Below are positions 20,256-29,267 of a stretch of DNA of 64,000 bases, in pieces (position 1 is the stretch's first letter; each line of letters starts with the position of its first letter). A program made the translations under genes and the position numbers. The notes below the pieces were generated by a model, which worked only from the letters and a program-made list of their open reading frames with translations, ran no database searches and had not been told where the DNA came from. Origin of the DNA: Candidatus Methanocrinis natronophilus (GTDB taxonomy: Archaea; Halobacteriota; Methanosarcinia; Methanotrichales; Methanotrichaceae); assembly GCA_029167045.1 (NCBI GenBank), contig JARFPK010000005.1, positions 1-64,000 of the forward strand, in the 5' to 3' direction.

Positions 20256-20319
20256 CAAAGAGATCTGTTGGATCGTATCGTTCCAGCCTAAAAAAAACTT
20301 CGTAGTCAGCATCGTTGAA

Positions 20320-20657
20320 GTAATCCGGGTTGGTATGAATCTTAAGGATGATCCTGCATTATTCCTGAATGCATATGGTGGTCGGCTAAACGACAACGGT
20401 ATTTACGGTGCTGTGGTCAAGGCAGCTGAGAGGGTGGGTCTGCATGATCCGAAGTCTGATAGACTGGAAGACCACTTTACCCCACACTGCTGCCGCTACT
20501 GGTTCACCACCCACCTCCGACGGGGGGGATGCCCCGCGAATTCATCCAGGAGCCGCGCGGAGATTCTAGGAGGGAGACCATAGAAATCTATGATCATATC
20601 GATGAAAAAGAACTTCGCGAAAGCTACCTCGCCCACATACCACAGATTGGGATATAG
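20320..20657 (+). pseudogene. C-terminal remnant of a tyrosine recombinase/integrase
   Basis: Translation gives the end of a tyrosine recombinase: a segment around LEDHFTPHCCRYWFTTHLRR with the HxxR motif, then, after a frameshift at the G-run near 20523-20528, REFIQEPRGDSRRETIEIYDHID with the catalytic Tyr, ending at 20657. The N-terminal two thirds are missing. It marks a former integrated element together with the upstream coiled-coil gene. Confidence 0.75.
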
Positions 20658-20663
20658 GCGATC

Positions 20664-20843
20664 TTAGGCCTTTCCCCCATCCCCCCTCTTCTTTTCTGGG
20701 TCTAACCATTCGACTGTCTATCCCTCCTCGAACATAGGGTCTCCCCAAGAAAGCCTGGATCGCAGAGCATCTATAGAATAGATGCATATTTCGTAGGTCG
20801 TGAAGGTATCTCTGGGCAGGATGGCGATCAGCTTCCCTGCCAT
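20664..20843 (-). pseudogene. Possible small decayed gene with an in-frame TAG
   Basis: ATG 20843 opens a 41-codon frame (MAGKLIAILPRDTFTTYEIC onward) that stops at TAG 20718-20720, then continues in frame for 17 plausible codons to TAA. A TATA-like GTTATATAA lies directly upstream. The continued hydrophilic coding character suggests a point stop in a roughly 60-residue gene, but the evidence is thin. Confidence 0.25.
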
Positions 20844-20924
20844 TTATATAACGCCTCGATATTCAAAGCTCTACGTAGATCCTGGAGGATCTTATTTCAG
20901 AGGTATTAGAAGAGAGGTCTTAGA

Positions 20925-21140
20925 CTATAATCGAGGCTCGGATACTCCAGCAGCTATGGAGTAGGACGTCCCTAGAATTGGCAGCAGGATTGCTCCGATG
21001 ACGAGGCCGATGTGGCTGGAGCCTTAGTCGAAGAATCTAACGCCTGCATATCTGATGACGCTCCCGGTCAGTATCGAGATCGCCATCTCGATGCCGCCGG
21101 ATGCGACCTTGAGCGGCTGATCTAGGTTCTCTATCTTCAT
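20925..21140 (-). pseudogene. Small membrane protein gene broken by an in-frame TAA
   Basis: ATG 21140 opens a frame of 38 codons ending at TAA 21024-21026. The same frame continues with a clear hydrophobic segment (IGLVIGAILLPILGTSYSIA) to TAG 20925-20927, about 71 codons in all. It looks like a small one- or two-helix membrane protein split by a point mutation. The family is not recognised. Confidence 0.35.
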
Positions 21141-21228
21141 CTCTAACGGTCCAATTCTTCTCAAGTGATCCGGTCATGACCCAAATCGCTCGCCACATTT
21201 ATCTAATATTTCCTACCAGCCATATGTT

Positions 21229-21381
21229 ATGAGGCGAAACGAGGCGCTACGAGAGGCGCTACGAGAGAACCCCTATCTTCGCTTGAGGTACACCATCCTC
21301 TCCGCCGTACTGCTGGTGGCGATTGTAGCGTTCATGACTTTGATTATCCTTGTTATACGCCTTCTTATTCTGACGCCATAG
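21229..21381 (+). CDS. Small single-pass membrane protein (50 aa)
   Basis: A 50-codon frame with a charged N-terminus (a doubled EALRE-type unit) followed by one long transmembrane segment (ILSAVLLVAIVAFMTLIILV). An AT-rich TATA-like stretch (TTTATCTAATATT) lies about 25-30 bp upstream, consistent with a leaderless transcript. No homologue is recognised. Confidence 0.4.
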   Translation: MRRNEALREALRENPYLRLRYTILSAVLLVAIVAFMTLIILVIRLLILTP

Positions 21382-21674
21382 GTTATCTACGAATCGATCC
21401 TTGGGTCAGATATCTCAGCGGTAGCCCCGGGCGAAAGAGCCGGAGATGATCTGCAGCCATCTCTTTGTAGAGACGTTCAGGTTCAGACTTCTAGATACTG
21501 GCAGCAGTCGCCGACGTTGCGGTCTTTGCTGCTCCATTCTCTCGCTTTCTTTTATCCTAAGCTCCCCATGATTTACGCATATCAAGATGATTTTCGCTTC
21601 CATCTAACGCAATCTTTTAATAGTATTATGTGCCTAAATATGCATATGAAATCGTTCACTCGCATCAAAAGATG

Positions 21675-21889
21675 GGCTCCTCGCTGTTTACTTTGCGTAA
21701 ACTTAAGGGGCCGCAGATCCGGTAGTTCGGTCTTCACGACTTCGTAATCTCCTTAAATCAGAACCTTCATTAGATGTATCGCTGCCTTCCGCCCTATTGA
21801 CATGACTTATGGCAGGCATTAGGCATTTGTATGATTGAGATTGATGATCGCTATCCTGAAGTTACCCACACGGAACTAGCGACGAGCCT
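21675..21889 (+). mobile_element. MITE copy 1 (about 215 bp)
   Basis: This is one of three related elements in the window, with terminal inverted repeats close to GGCTCCTCGCT at the left and AGCGACGAGCC at the right. Internal sequence is shared with the copy at 29655 (CCGCAGATCC, ATGTATCGCTGCC, GTATGATTGAGAT). Near the right end the plus strand encodes IEIDDRYPEVTHTE, which looks like the tail of a lost transposase. Confidence 0.7.
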
Positions 21890-22300
21890 CTTTTTTGGAT
21901 GCGTACCGAATTTTCAGTATTTTTCGGACTCCATTAAATTCCACATCTTTATCAGAATCCGTGGATAAATACTTTTTATTAGTCATCAACTTCCAATTTA
22001 TATTAATAAGATTAGATAGGCCTAGCTTCACTAACGACCCGTCGCTGGGAAATGCCCCCAACACTTTCGATTTCCTTGGCTATGCCCAATTATTACGAGA
22101 CAAAAGAGGTCAAGACTATAGTGCGCATCTCTTTTCCAGTACCTACCCCTTGTGCATAACTTTAAAAAATTTTATAGCGGGATTGTAGGCTTGGCGCATA
22201 CTTTAGAGATGTGTACACCGTTGATTGTTATTGATATTGCAGGGTTGCATAGTTTCAATCGACACAATCCAGGGGAATCTAATCATTCAGAATTGGGTCC
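21890..22300. other. AT-rich stretch without a convincing gene
   Basis: Between MITE copy 1 and nikR are overlapping short frames on both strands (97 codons plus, 62 codons minus). Neither has a ribosome site or a recognisable family. The composition is clearly more AT-rich than the flanking genes. The upstream region of nikR lies at its right end. Confidence 0.4.
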
Positions 22301-22306
22301 AACACA

Positions 22307-22320
22307 TTTATTACTAAATA
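22307..22320 (+). promoter_or_regulatory. Probable TATA region for nikR
   Basis: TTTATTACTAAATA lies about 35-40 bp upstream of the nikR ATG at 22351, the spacing expected for an archaeal TATA box with a short leader. AGGTGAT at 22340 provides the ribosome site. No clear palindromic NikR operator is seen by eye. Confidence 0.4.
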
Positions 22321-22350
22321 AGACTACAATCATCTTAATAGGTGATAATT

Positions 22351-22773
22351 ATGGAACAGGAACTGACGAGAATTGGCATGTCTCTACCGGAATCGCTCTT
22401 AACCAAGTTCGACGGCATCATCGAGCAGAGGGGCTATTCCTCTAGGTCTGAGGGTATCAGGGACGCCATCAGAAACTACATAATTCACTATGAGTGGATG
22501 AGCGACGTTAAGGGTGACCGGCTTGGTATAATCACCATGGTCTACTCCCATAACGAGCGTGGGCTAGTGAACTCCTTGACCAACATCCAGCACGAATTCA
22601 CAAATATTATCCATTCTGCCCTTCACGTCCACCTCGATCATGAGAACTGCCTGGAGATCATTGCTCTCAGGGGCGAGGGTCAGGATGTCAAGAAGGCAGC
22701 GGAGAAGATGATGGCGCTGAAAGGTGTCAAGCATGTCAAATTAACCACCACATCCATCGGCAACGAACTCTGA
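22351..22773 (+). CDS. nikR: Nickel-responsive regulator NikR
   Basis: A 140-residue NikR: an N-terminal ribbon-helix-helix ([18 protein letters not shown]) followed by an ACT-like metal domain. The nickel ligands are present as His in the [13 protein letters not shown] segment with the Cys (His-x-His and Cys pattern). Nickel matters in methanogens for hydrogenases, CODH/ACS and cofactor F430. ATG 22351 has AGGTGAT upstream. The neighbouring ABC binding-protein pseudogene suggests it once controlled nickel uptake here. The gene itself looks intact. Confidence 0.93.
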   Translation: MEQELTRIGMSLPESLLTKFDGIIEQRGYSSRSEGIRDAIRNYIIHYEWMSDVKGDRLGIITMVYSHNERGLVNSLTNIQHEFTNIIHSALHVHLDHENCLEIIALRGEGQDVKKAAEKMMALKGVKHVKLTTTSIGNEL

Positions 22774-22862
22774 CTATCCCTGTGCCGGATAACTTGGAGA
22801 AAAGAGGCTTCGAGATTAGCACTGACCCACAGTAAAATTCCGCAACGATACCAACCACGTTA

Positions 22863-23129
22863 TCACGACTTGATGCTTTTGGTTATCGGAGCCTCTTCAC
22901 AGGGCTCCTCAGTATTTGGCCTAGGGCATACGCCCTCGTAATCGCAATTGGTGCAGTTGGAGGAGATGTTCATTATGCCCTTTCTTATGTTGCTTCCAGC
23001 TTCAATTGCCCGTCTTTCGAGATCTATCAGGAGATCTAAGCGGATAGTTCTCCTGTCTTCGCTGCCGCTGCTGGAGAGGAAAAATTCCAGGGGACAGGTA
23101 GCGGATATCCAGCATAGGACCCCCCCCAA
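22863..23129 (-). CDS. Small Cys-rich hypothetical protein, possibly a fragment
   Basis: An 88-codon frame. The C-terminal third has NCTNCDYEGVCPRPNTEEPC, a possible metal-binding cluster, and the middle is helical. No ribosome site is obvious at 23129, and the first 15 codons look non-coding. It may be the tail of a larger decayed gene. The family is not recognised. Confidence 0.35.
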   Translation of the reverse strand: MGGVLCWISATCPLEFFLSSSGSEDRRTIRLDLLIDLERRAIEAGSNIRKGIMNISSNCTNCDYEGVCPRPNTEEPCEEAPITKSIKS

Positions 23130-23308
23130 GGATTCAAGTAGAGATTTTTAACATAGTCTGATTAAAAATGGGGTGGAGGGCCCCCAACCCTGACCATAGA
23201 CCCGGCCCTAGAGTACCGTTTCTTCCCTCCATGTTCAGGAGGCCAGATTGATCAAAAGGAGGGATAAGAAGATCCCTTACCCAGATCAATCGGAATGGTC
23301 GGGATCAC

Positions 23309-24597
23309 TCATGCCACTGCCGGATAGTAGTAGGTGTTCTTGTTAGCGACCTCCTTTGAGATCCCCATCAAATCCAGATACTCCAGGTGGGCCTCACTCG
23401 GGTTCAGGTCGTCGAAGATATCCGGATAGAACCATTTCGCCAGTAGGAGTAGCGCCGACGGATAGTTGGGGGTGATGGCGTAATCGTTGGTGATAATGTA
23501 GACCCGGTCGTTCTTTACTGCGTCAACCGCGTCAAAACCCGGAAGGGTTTTTTTTTTAATCTGATCGGAGCAGGCCCGCAGGTGGGAGTCATCCTCGTCA
23601 TCATAGGGCCTCAACCAACCTGCCATCGCCCTCCCTACGATCACTTCTGGGTTTTAGCTCAAGGACCCACTCCGTCTCCATCTCGCCGTACTCACTTTCT
23701 CCATCTCCTCTGTAGAGCGAAGGGTGGCCTGCGGCGATGTTCACCCCGCCCGCCAGTTCAATGAGGTTTGAAGCGGGATGGTCCTTTCCGATGACCGTCC
23801 TGGATTATATCGTATCGGAGGTGGACTCCAGGTAGACCCTTACCCTCTCCCTCTGGGGGATCTCGGAGATTCTGGCTTCCACAGGTCCGACGTACCTGTC
23901 ATGCCACTCCTGGTATCTTACGGCCTCCTCCCTTGCATTCAGGACGTATCCGAGGATCGATACGCTGTCCCTGATAGAGTCGATCCCACAGGGACCCCCA
24001 CCGGTGCAATCGAGTCCGAGTATAGGGATCTCCAAGGGTAGCTTTACATATAGGTTTTCTTTGTTCGGTATGGTGTGGGCTATTATCAGGCCAGGATCCA
24101 CGGATATGACCGCCTAGATGTCCACTTAGGCAATGGTTCCGATGTTCTTCGTCTTGCTTATCTTCGGGAACCTATTGCCTTGTGTTTTGAAGGTCTCTCT
24201 TACCCCGACCACCTGCTCTCAAGCTCCGAGGATCTGGAGGATCTCGGCGCACTGGTGGTTGTAGATGACGATCCTTTCCACAGGCACCTTTACTGTAACG
24301 GCGTTCCCTTCGGAATCGATCACACTGATCTCGGGTGGCGTCCCTCTGATGATCTCCTCTATCAGTCGTATGTCCTCTTCGTCGACCTTACCATCGCCGT
24401 TGACATCGGCCAGATCCGTCATCCTTTCTGTCCCGGCCATGATGGCGCGGGCGTATTCGATATCTCTCTCGTCTATGATATCGTCCATGTTAGCGTTGCC
24501 GTAGACGTTTAGGGAGAAATAGGGAGAAATCGGCTGCCGATATCCCTACCATCAGGCATAGTGCCAAGATTGATGCCAGCATCTTCTCTTTCATAGC
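23309..24597 (-). pseudogene. Dockerin-linked ABC transporter substrate-binding protein, decayed
   Basis: The pieces, in order, form one protein: a signal peptide (MKEKMLASILALCLMVGISA), an EF-hand dockerin-like repeat (LADVNGDGKVDEEDIRLIEE), then a TroA/FepB-like metal-chelate-binding fold (VPVERIVIYN, IPILGLDCTGG, DHPASNLIELAGGVNIA, GFDAVDAVKNDRVYII). It is broken by a 10-bp tandem duplication near 24507-24526, in-frame TGA, TAG and TAA codons around 24113-24218, and later frameshifts. Relatives bind iron, cobalamin or nickel complexes at the cell surface. Proximity to nikR favours nickel, as inference only. Confidence 0.8.
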
Positions 24598-24829
24598 CTA
24601 TTCTCCTTCTTACCCTTCTTCTATACTCTTATATCCTTCAAGCCCAGTTTAAGGGAATCTTCTCATAAATAGTAATATTCTACATGCAAGAATTCTTCTT
24701 TTTTGCTATAAAAAGATTGTTAGATAAAAGTATATGAGAATTAGTGCAATAATTGTAGCTTAAAGAAGTGATATCATCGTCGCATAAAACCCCTACAATC
24801 TTGCGTCATCCCTAAGTCGGGAATCGCCG

Positions 24830-25047
24830 CTAATAGGTCGTAGCCTTCTTGTCCTTTACCTTCTTGATCCAGGATTGGACCTGTAGCTCTCCAGGAGCAT
24901 TGTAAAAGATGTTGTTGATCTCCACAGTGTCGAAGAACTGGGCGTATTAGGCGAGCCACTCTCCCTTCTTCTTAGCCAGTCCCATGGGGTAGAAGCGACC
25001 CACCCAGTCGTCATAGGACCTGCTGCTGCAACCTACCAGTATGGTCA
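24830..25047 (-). pseudogene. DUF72 (YecE-like) protein fragment
   Basis: The minus strand gives TILVGCSSRSYDDWVGRFYP, then WLA, an in-frame TAA, YAQFFDTVEINNIFYN and a WIKKVKDKK segment, the N-terminal part of a DUF72 TIM-barrel protein. Only about 70 of roughly 250 residues remain, ending at a TAG. DUF72 has no firmly established function. Confidence 0.65.
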
Positions 25048-25093
25048 TCGCGGATCTCCGTTGCATATCCTGCTGGAGTCTATCCTTCCTGGA

Positions 25094-25980
25094 TCAGCGT
25101 TTCCACTTGATGGTGTCTCCCTTTATCTTCAATACACCACTCTTTTCCAGCGATTTCGCGATCTATCTTGACGTATCTGTTCCATCTATCACGAGGACAT
25201 CCTCGTCATAATTCTTTTTGGTGACACACTTATTGGTGAAGTCCTCCCTCTCCATCTTGCCTGAAGACGAATCCATGAGATTTAATACAATGTCTGCCAT
25301 ACATTGGATCTTGACGAACTCCTGATAATACGATTCCTTAAACTCCTCATCGATATCATCTAATAAGGTGGTAGAAAACTCGTCAATATAAATATCTCCC
25401 ATAGGCTTGAAAGTAAGAACCGCAGTCGTCCTTATCGTCCAGCCATCATCAATCTCCTCTGGGTCTACTAAAACTTGGGCGATGGGATCGTCGAGCCGAT
25501 TACCTACTTCTTCACCAAACTTGACCTCATTTAGGTCCAAGAGTCTCGCGGCAAATGATATGCCATTGGATATCTTCGTAAGATCCATTACCAGATTGGA
25601 GACATCACTCCAGATTTGTATAGCCTTCTCTTCTGTTAGATCCGAATCGACAGCTTGATTACCCTCAATAATATCTTTACCTCGCTCTCTCTTTTCAACA
25701 ACTTCTGGGTCAAACTCGACCTCAAGCATCCCCTCAAAAGTTTCTGGGGTGACTCCTTTGGCAAGAACGGCTTTTTTAAGAGCAGCCAGATATCGCTCAT
25801 GATCTGCATACTCCTCGTCATCTATCTTACCCTTTATTTCACTTAGACGACCTCCAGATAATTGTACTCTTTGGTATAACCATCGATATAAGTTCTGATG
25901 TCTACCTTCATTCCAGCGTCTCTTAGGTACTTTGCGACTTCTTTAGCCTCATCCTCGTAGAAATCCCCTAGCTTAAGCAT
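25094..25980 (-). pseudogene. Hypothetical protein gene with frameshift and in-frame TAG
   Basis: ATG 25980 opens 45 codons (MLKLGDFYEDEAKEVAKYL onward). A one-base shift near 25862 moves the coding character to a second frame that continues as LSEIKGKIDDEEYADHERYL, LAALKKAV and so on, through the 188-codon open stretch 25163-25729. It stops at a TAG (25163-25165), after which the same frame reads IAKSLEKSGVLKIKGDTI to a TGA at 25094. Restored, it would be about 290 residues, acidic and helical. The family is unknown to me. Confidence 0.55.
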
Positions 25981-26040
25981 AGTACAAGGAACTATTCTCT
26001 ATCTTTAAGAACATGACTCTGCATCTTAATATCCTCATAG

Positions 26041-26277
26041 ATGGTGGCTGAAATAGACGAGCCAACTGGCTTATGGCTGCTTTCTGATCACTTGATGAAT
26101 AAAAGAAATGATATAAACGAAAAGTACGACTATCGCTACTCAGTCCTTCCCATCGTCTTTGCTCGGTTGATCGAGGAAGGATGGATGGATGGATGGATGG
26201 AGTATGAAGATTTAGCAGGCATATCTGGTGAAAAGTTGGAGCCGATCCGCCAATTCACGGGTGATAAGTTGAGATGA
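26041..26277 (+). CDS. Small hypothetical protein with a GGAT microsatellite
   Basis: 78 codons, hydrophilic, ending in EDLAGISGEKLEPIRQF. Codons around 26178-26200 consist of about five GGAT units, encoding GWMDGWM. Change in unit number would shift the frame, so the gene could be phase-variable or recently altered. There is no clear ribosome site. No family is recognised. Confidence 0.45.
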   Translation: MVAEIDEPTGLWLLSDHLMNKRNDINEKYDYRYSVLPIVFARLIEEGWMDGWMEYEDLAGISGEKLEPIRQFTGDKLR

Positions 26278-26334
26278 TTATATCGAAAAGGAGAGATGAA
26301 AATTGGGAGGGTTTGGATGCGCCTGAAGATCTAT

Positions 26335-26742
26335 TCAGGCGCTCATCTTGGACTTGGCGATGTACTTGATCATATCTGGCGATAGTCTGGTGCTCAACTG
26401 GACCTGTGATCGAACGCTGTCGATGCTCTCCCCGCCAGAGATAAGGTCACCTATCTTCTCGATATCGCTCTCTTCGACCACGTAGTACTCGTCCACGTCC
26501 TTCCTGTGTCCCCAGACATCTCCTTCGAGCAGGTCAACTCCCTGCATCTGTAGGAATAGCCTGATAGCCTTGGACATGGTCTTATTATAAGATGGAGGTA
26601 CCTGGACCGCCCTCAGCCTCGGGCACGCTTTGATGAGGTCCAACATATCGACGTTGGATGGTCTGAATGCTACATGGACGATCCGCTCGTTCGGATTCAA
26701 TTCTGCTATCTCATTTCTTGAACTGACAACTCGTATTCTCAT
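26335..26742 (-). CDS. DUF1699 family protein
   Basis: A 135-residue protein matching the DUF1699 family known from Methanosarcinia: an N-terminal MRIRVVSSRNEI, then RIVHVAFRPSNVD and LQMQGVDLLEGDVWGHRKD. The function is unknown. ATG 26742 follows AAGGTGAAATACC, a good ribosome site. The frame is intact, in contrast to most neighbours, which suggests it is under selection. Confidence 0.8.
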   Translation of the reverse strand: MRIRVVSSRNEIAELNPNERIVHVAFRPSNVDMLDLIKACPRLRAVQVPPSYNKTMSKAIRLFLQMQGVDLLEGDVWGHRKDVDEYYVVEESDIEKIGDLISGGESIDSVRSQVQLSTRLSPDMIKYIAKSKMSA

Positions 26743-27190
26743 GGTATTTCACCTTAATATTCACCGAGATGAAATCTGAGTATTAATAGACATTTGCAGT
26801 AGATACTAATGTATATATCAATATCTAATGACCTATTTTCAAGATAATTAAAACGAATTTTACCTGGGAAGATCAAGACCATATAGCTGGATCTTGTTGT
26901 AATGTAGGCATCGGGCAAATAGCCAAAATTAGATATCTTCACCGCGATTTCAGTATAACATCGTCCTGATGAGGCAGATTCATCCGCCAATCAATGCGAT
27001 AGTAGAAGGGAGCGTCAGGAGAGGCTAATGAAGGGGGCATTATTTGGCTCCTCTCCTGACCATCGCTCATAGCGTAGTGAAAGGATGGAATTTGAGGGCG
27101 GCTCATGTCTTCCATCCCATCCATTATCTAATGTACAACATCATAGAAAAGCTAGAACCTCGTGGCGCGAAAATATTCCCGCTGGCTCCT
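26743..27190. other. AT-rich intergenic stretch containing hairpin copy 1
   Basis: No supported gene is present. The left half is AT-rich and would carry the promoter of the DUF1699 gene. The right half contains the hairpin at 27014-27060. Short frames here lack ribosome sites and family resemblance. Confidence 0.5.
27014..27060. repeat. Hairpin repeat, copy 1
   Basis: A perfect 11-bp inverted repeat, GTCAGGAGAGG (27014-27024) and CCTCTCCTGAC (27050-27060), with a 25-nt loop. The surrounding 60 bases resemble 29546-29607 (AGAAGGGAG, CAGGAGAG, TGAAG, ATTTTG/ATTTGG, CTCTCCT in the same order). It could be a structured RNA, a terminator or an element end. Confidence 0.65.
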
Positions 27191-27402
27191 TTAACCGAAT
27201 ATTCCCGCATCGCGGACCACATATCTCACTGTCATACCCGGCGAGACCTTCACACCCCTATTACGATAGGCATCGATCGATGAAGCCTGAACGCACCTCC
27301 ACCTCTTATCGTAGCTGAGTTTGCTTATCCGTCGGTGGATGATCATCTCGGAGGGATCTGTCCGCTTCAAATCGCTTCTCAGCCTCCGCTTCTCCGGGCC
27401 GC
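27191..27402 (-). pseudogene. Fragment of the C-terminal end of a family B DNA polymerase
   Basis: The minus strand reads a continuous frame with DPSEMIIHRRISKLSYDKR, then a Ser/Ala-rich step, then RNRGVKVSPGMTVRYVVRDA, matching in order the thumb segment near the C-terminus of archaeal PolB (PPEKLVIHEQI ... RGVKIRPGTVISYIV in Thermococcus-type enzymes). It ends at a TAA and has no start. About 70 residues remain. The identification is from memory of the family. Confidence 0.5.
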
Positions 27403-27671
27403 ATCATAATACCCGAAGCAGTGGCATTCCCCATCAAAGACAATACGAGGACGATTCACAATAGGATCCTATTCATTACCGAAGCATCTCCTTCTGCGTT
27501 AACAAGCTTCTTCAAAGGTTGCTTCTCCCCTAAATCATATATGCGCCGTATGGAAAAAAATTATCCCCAAAGGATATCTAAAAGTTCTTGCTGTAAAGGT
27601 CAATCCCAGGCATGATCCAGTTAAAATGGGAGAGCGCACCACCAAAAAACAGAAAATGCTGCAACTTCCCC

Positions 27672-28433
27672 TTATGAGGTCACTTCGTAGGTGACGAAAA
27701 CCCTAGATCTGACCTCCATCATCCCGGGTTCTGGATAGATAGCTGCATCGAACGGATCGTATTGCTTGTCCCAGAAGAGGTCAAAGAAGTCCATCATCCT
27801 ATACCTCATCGGATAGGGATCTAAAGGTATCTGGCGAACTACTGGACTTGACCTCTCGATGATCTCCAACCTTTTATCTAGCTTCATTCCTGCTGCGGAG
27901 GCTAGAGATTCTGCGACATCCTTAGCGTTTTGGATGGCCATCTTACGTGCTTCGGCAAATGCTGCGCTCCTGTCTTCCAGAGCATACCCGATTATCGAGG
28001 CTTCTGCGCCCTCAGCCTCGGCCACTTCAAGAGTTCTGTTGATCAGATCCTCGTCTTTAGCCTCGAATCTGATTGTAACCCGTTCTTTGACCGAGATTAC
28101 CGCTTCTTCCGCGACCATAACGCACGATGAGTTGTTGCAGACTCGGCTCATGGTCTGGGTACTTGAAACACTTCTGTCACGACCAGTTTGGAAGTCAAAT
28201 TTATCGAGACCTGCGTAAATGAGAGCCTCTATCGTTCTGTTAAGCACCTCGGTGCTATACAACGATGCTCGGGTCAGGTTCTCATCCGTCGAGGTGGAGC
28301 TGACCGAAACGTAGACAACATCAGCTGGGACGAGAACCCTTCCGTCTCCAACGACGGTCAATGCCATTACATCCTCAGCTGCCCCCGAGAGGATCATAGC
28401 CGATAGACATAACAGGATAGCCAAAGCTTTCAT
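27672..28433 (-). CDS. Secreted SIMPL (DUF541) domain protein
   Basis: 253 residues with a signal peptide (MKALAILLCLSAMILSGA) and a SIMPL/DUF541 domain: LTVVGDGRVLVPADVVYVSV at its start, a repeated Asn-Arg-Thr pattern and the AEARKMAIQNAKDVAESLA helix. The family is periplasmic or extracellular and of poorly known function. It lies 75 bp downstream of the curlin-like repeat gene on the same strand and may be co-expressed with it. Confidence 0.85.
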   Translation of the reverse strand: MKALAILLCLSAMILSGAAEDVMALTVVGDGRVLVPADVVYVSVSSTSTDENLTRASLYSTEVLNRTIEALIYAGLDKFDFQTGRDRSVSSTQTMSRVCNNSSCVMVAEEAVISVKERVTIRFEAKDEDLINRTLEVAEAEGAEASIIGYALEDRSAAFAEARKMAIQNAKDVAESLASAAGMKLDKRLEIIERSSPVVRQIPLDPYPMRYRMMDFFDLFWDKQYDPFDAAIYPEPGMMEVRSRVFVTYEVTS

Positions 28434-28508
28434 ATCATTCCCTCAAACCAATCTGATCATAATCCTAAAAACATGAGACGGAGTTTCGATCCGTCTCGAT
28501 ATGACCTA

Positions 28509-29267
28509 TTAGCCTACCCAGACCATGTTTTGGGCCGACTGCATCACCTCTGATCCAGGTCCGGATCTCCCCGTGAAACCGATCCCCTGATCGAATGAGT
28601 TCCCATACGGGTTTGGTGTCTGGATGATATTGCTTCCACTCTGGAATATAGGGCCGTTTCCGTAGCCGACCATGGCGTAGCCTGAGATGTATTGACCGAC
28701 GTCATTGTGGGATCCTGCGATGTAGGCGAAGTTGCTCATATCCTGAACAGGGTCACCACACCCAACGGGCACTACAGGTCTAGTCCTGGCGTGAGCGAAT
28801 GTCTTCTGAGTAAGAGAATTGGCGTGGCCTATGATCGTACCCGTATTGTGGCCGGTCTGGTAAATCTCGTCCCCAAAAGCCCACTGGGATACGCTCTGGG
28901 TAACGTCGTTGTAGTGGCCGACGACGGCGACGGCGTTAGCTCCAGCCTGCATTATGTGGCTCCCGTGTGCGTTCTGATGGATACCCTGGTTGACATCGTT
29001 GCAGTTCCCGACGACTACCGCCGCGTTAGCTGCGCTCTGGGTAATGTAGTTTCCCTGGGCGTTCTGGTTGATGTTCTGGTTCACCTGGTTGTTAGAGCCG
29101 AAGACAACCGCCGAGTTTGCGGCGCTCTGACTGACGTACCCTCCCTGTCCGTTCATGCTGATGCTCTGGCTTACGGTATTTCCACCATATGCCATTGCTG
29201 TGGACGATGCTACGAGCAGGACCATCAGCAATGCTGTGGTCCACCTTGACATCTTTGACGGTTTCAT
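28509..29267 (-). CDS. Secreted curlin-like 30-residue repeat protein
   Basis: 252 residues. A signal peptide (WTTALLMVLLVASSTAMA) is followed by about seven units of roughly 30 residues with the pattern N-x-V-x-Q-x-I-x-x-N-A-x-G-x-x-I-x-Q-x-A-x-N-x-A-x-V-x-G. Units 1-4 are regular and later ones drift. Regular Gln/Asn with alternating hydrophobic residues is the signature of curlin (CsgA/CsgB) beta-solenoids that form extracellular amyloid. ATG 29267 is preceded by a GGGGG/GTGA ribosome site. The assignment is by repeat pattern. No CsgG or CsgE-like exporter is seen nearby. Confidence 0.75.
   Translation of the reverse strand: MKPSKMSRWTTALLMVLLVASSTAMAYGGNTVSQSISMNGQGGYVSQSAANSAVVFGSNNQVNQNINQNAQGNYITQSAANAAVVVGNCNDVNQGIHQNAHGSHIMQAGANAVAVVGHYNDVTQSVSQWAFGDEIYQTGHNTGTIIGHANSLTQKTFAHARTRPVVPVGCGDPVQDMSNFAYIAGSHNDVGQYISGYAMVGYGNGPIFQSGSNIIQTPNPYGNSFDQGIGFTGRSGPGSEVMQSAQNMVWVG

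Noticed and set aside
21895-22188. 97-codon plus and 62-codon minus overlapping frames
   Set aside because: AT-rich, mutually overlapping, without ribosome sites or recognisable motifs.
25163-25165. In-frame TAG followed by coding-like sequence, suggesting pyrrolysine
   Set aside because: Neighbouring genes are broken by TAA and TGA codons and frameshifts as well, and this gene has a frameshift too. Simple decay explains it. No pyrrolysine genes are in the window.
27044-27318. Plus-strand frames of 77-79 codons near hairpin copy 1
   Set aside because: They lie opposite the better-supported PolB-like fragment and have no start signals.
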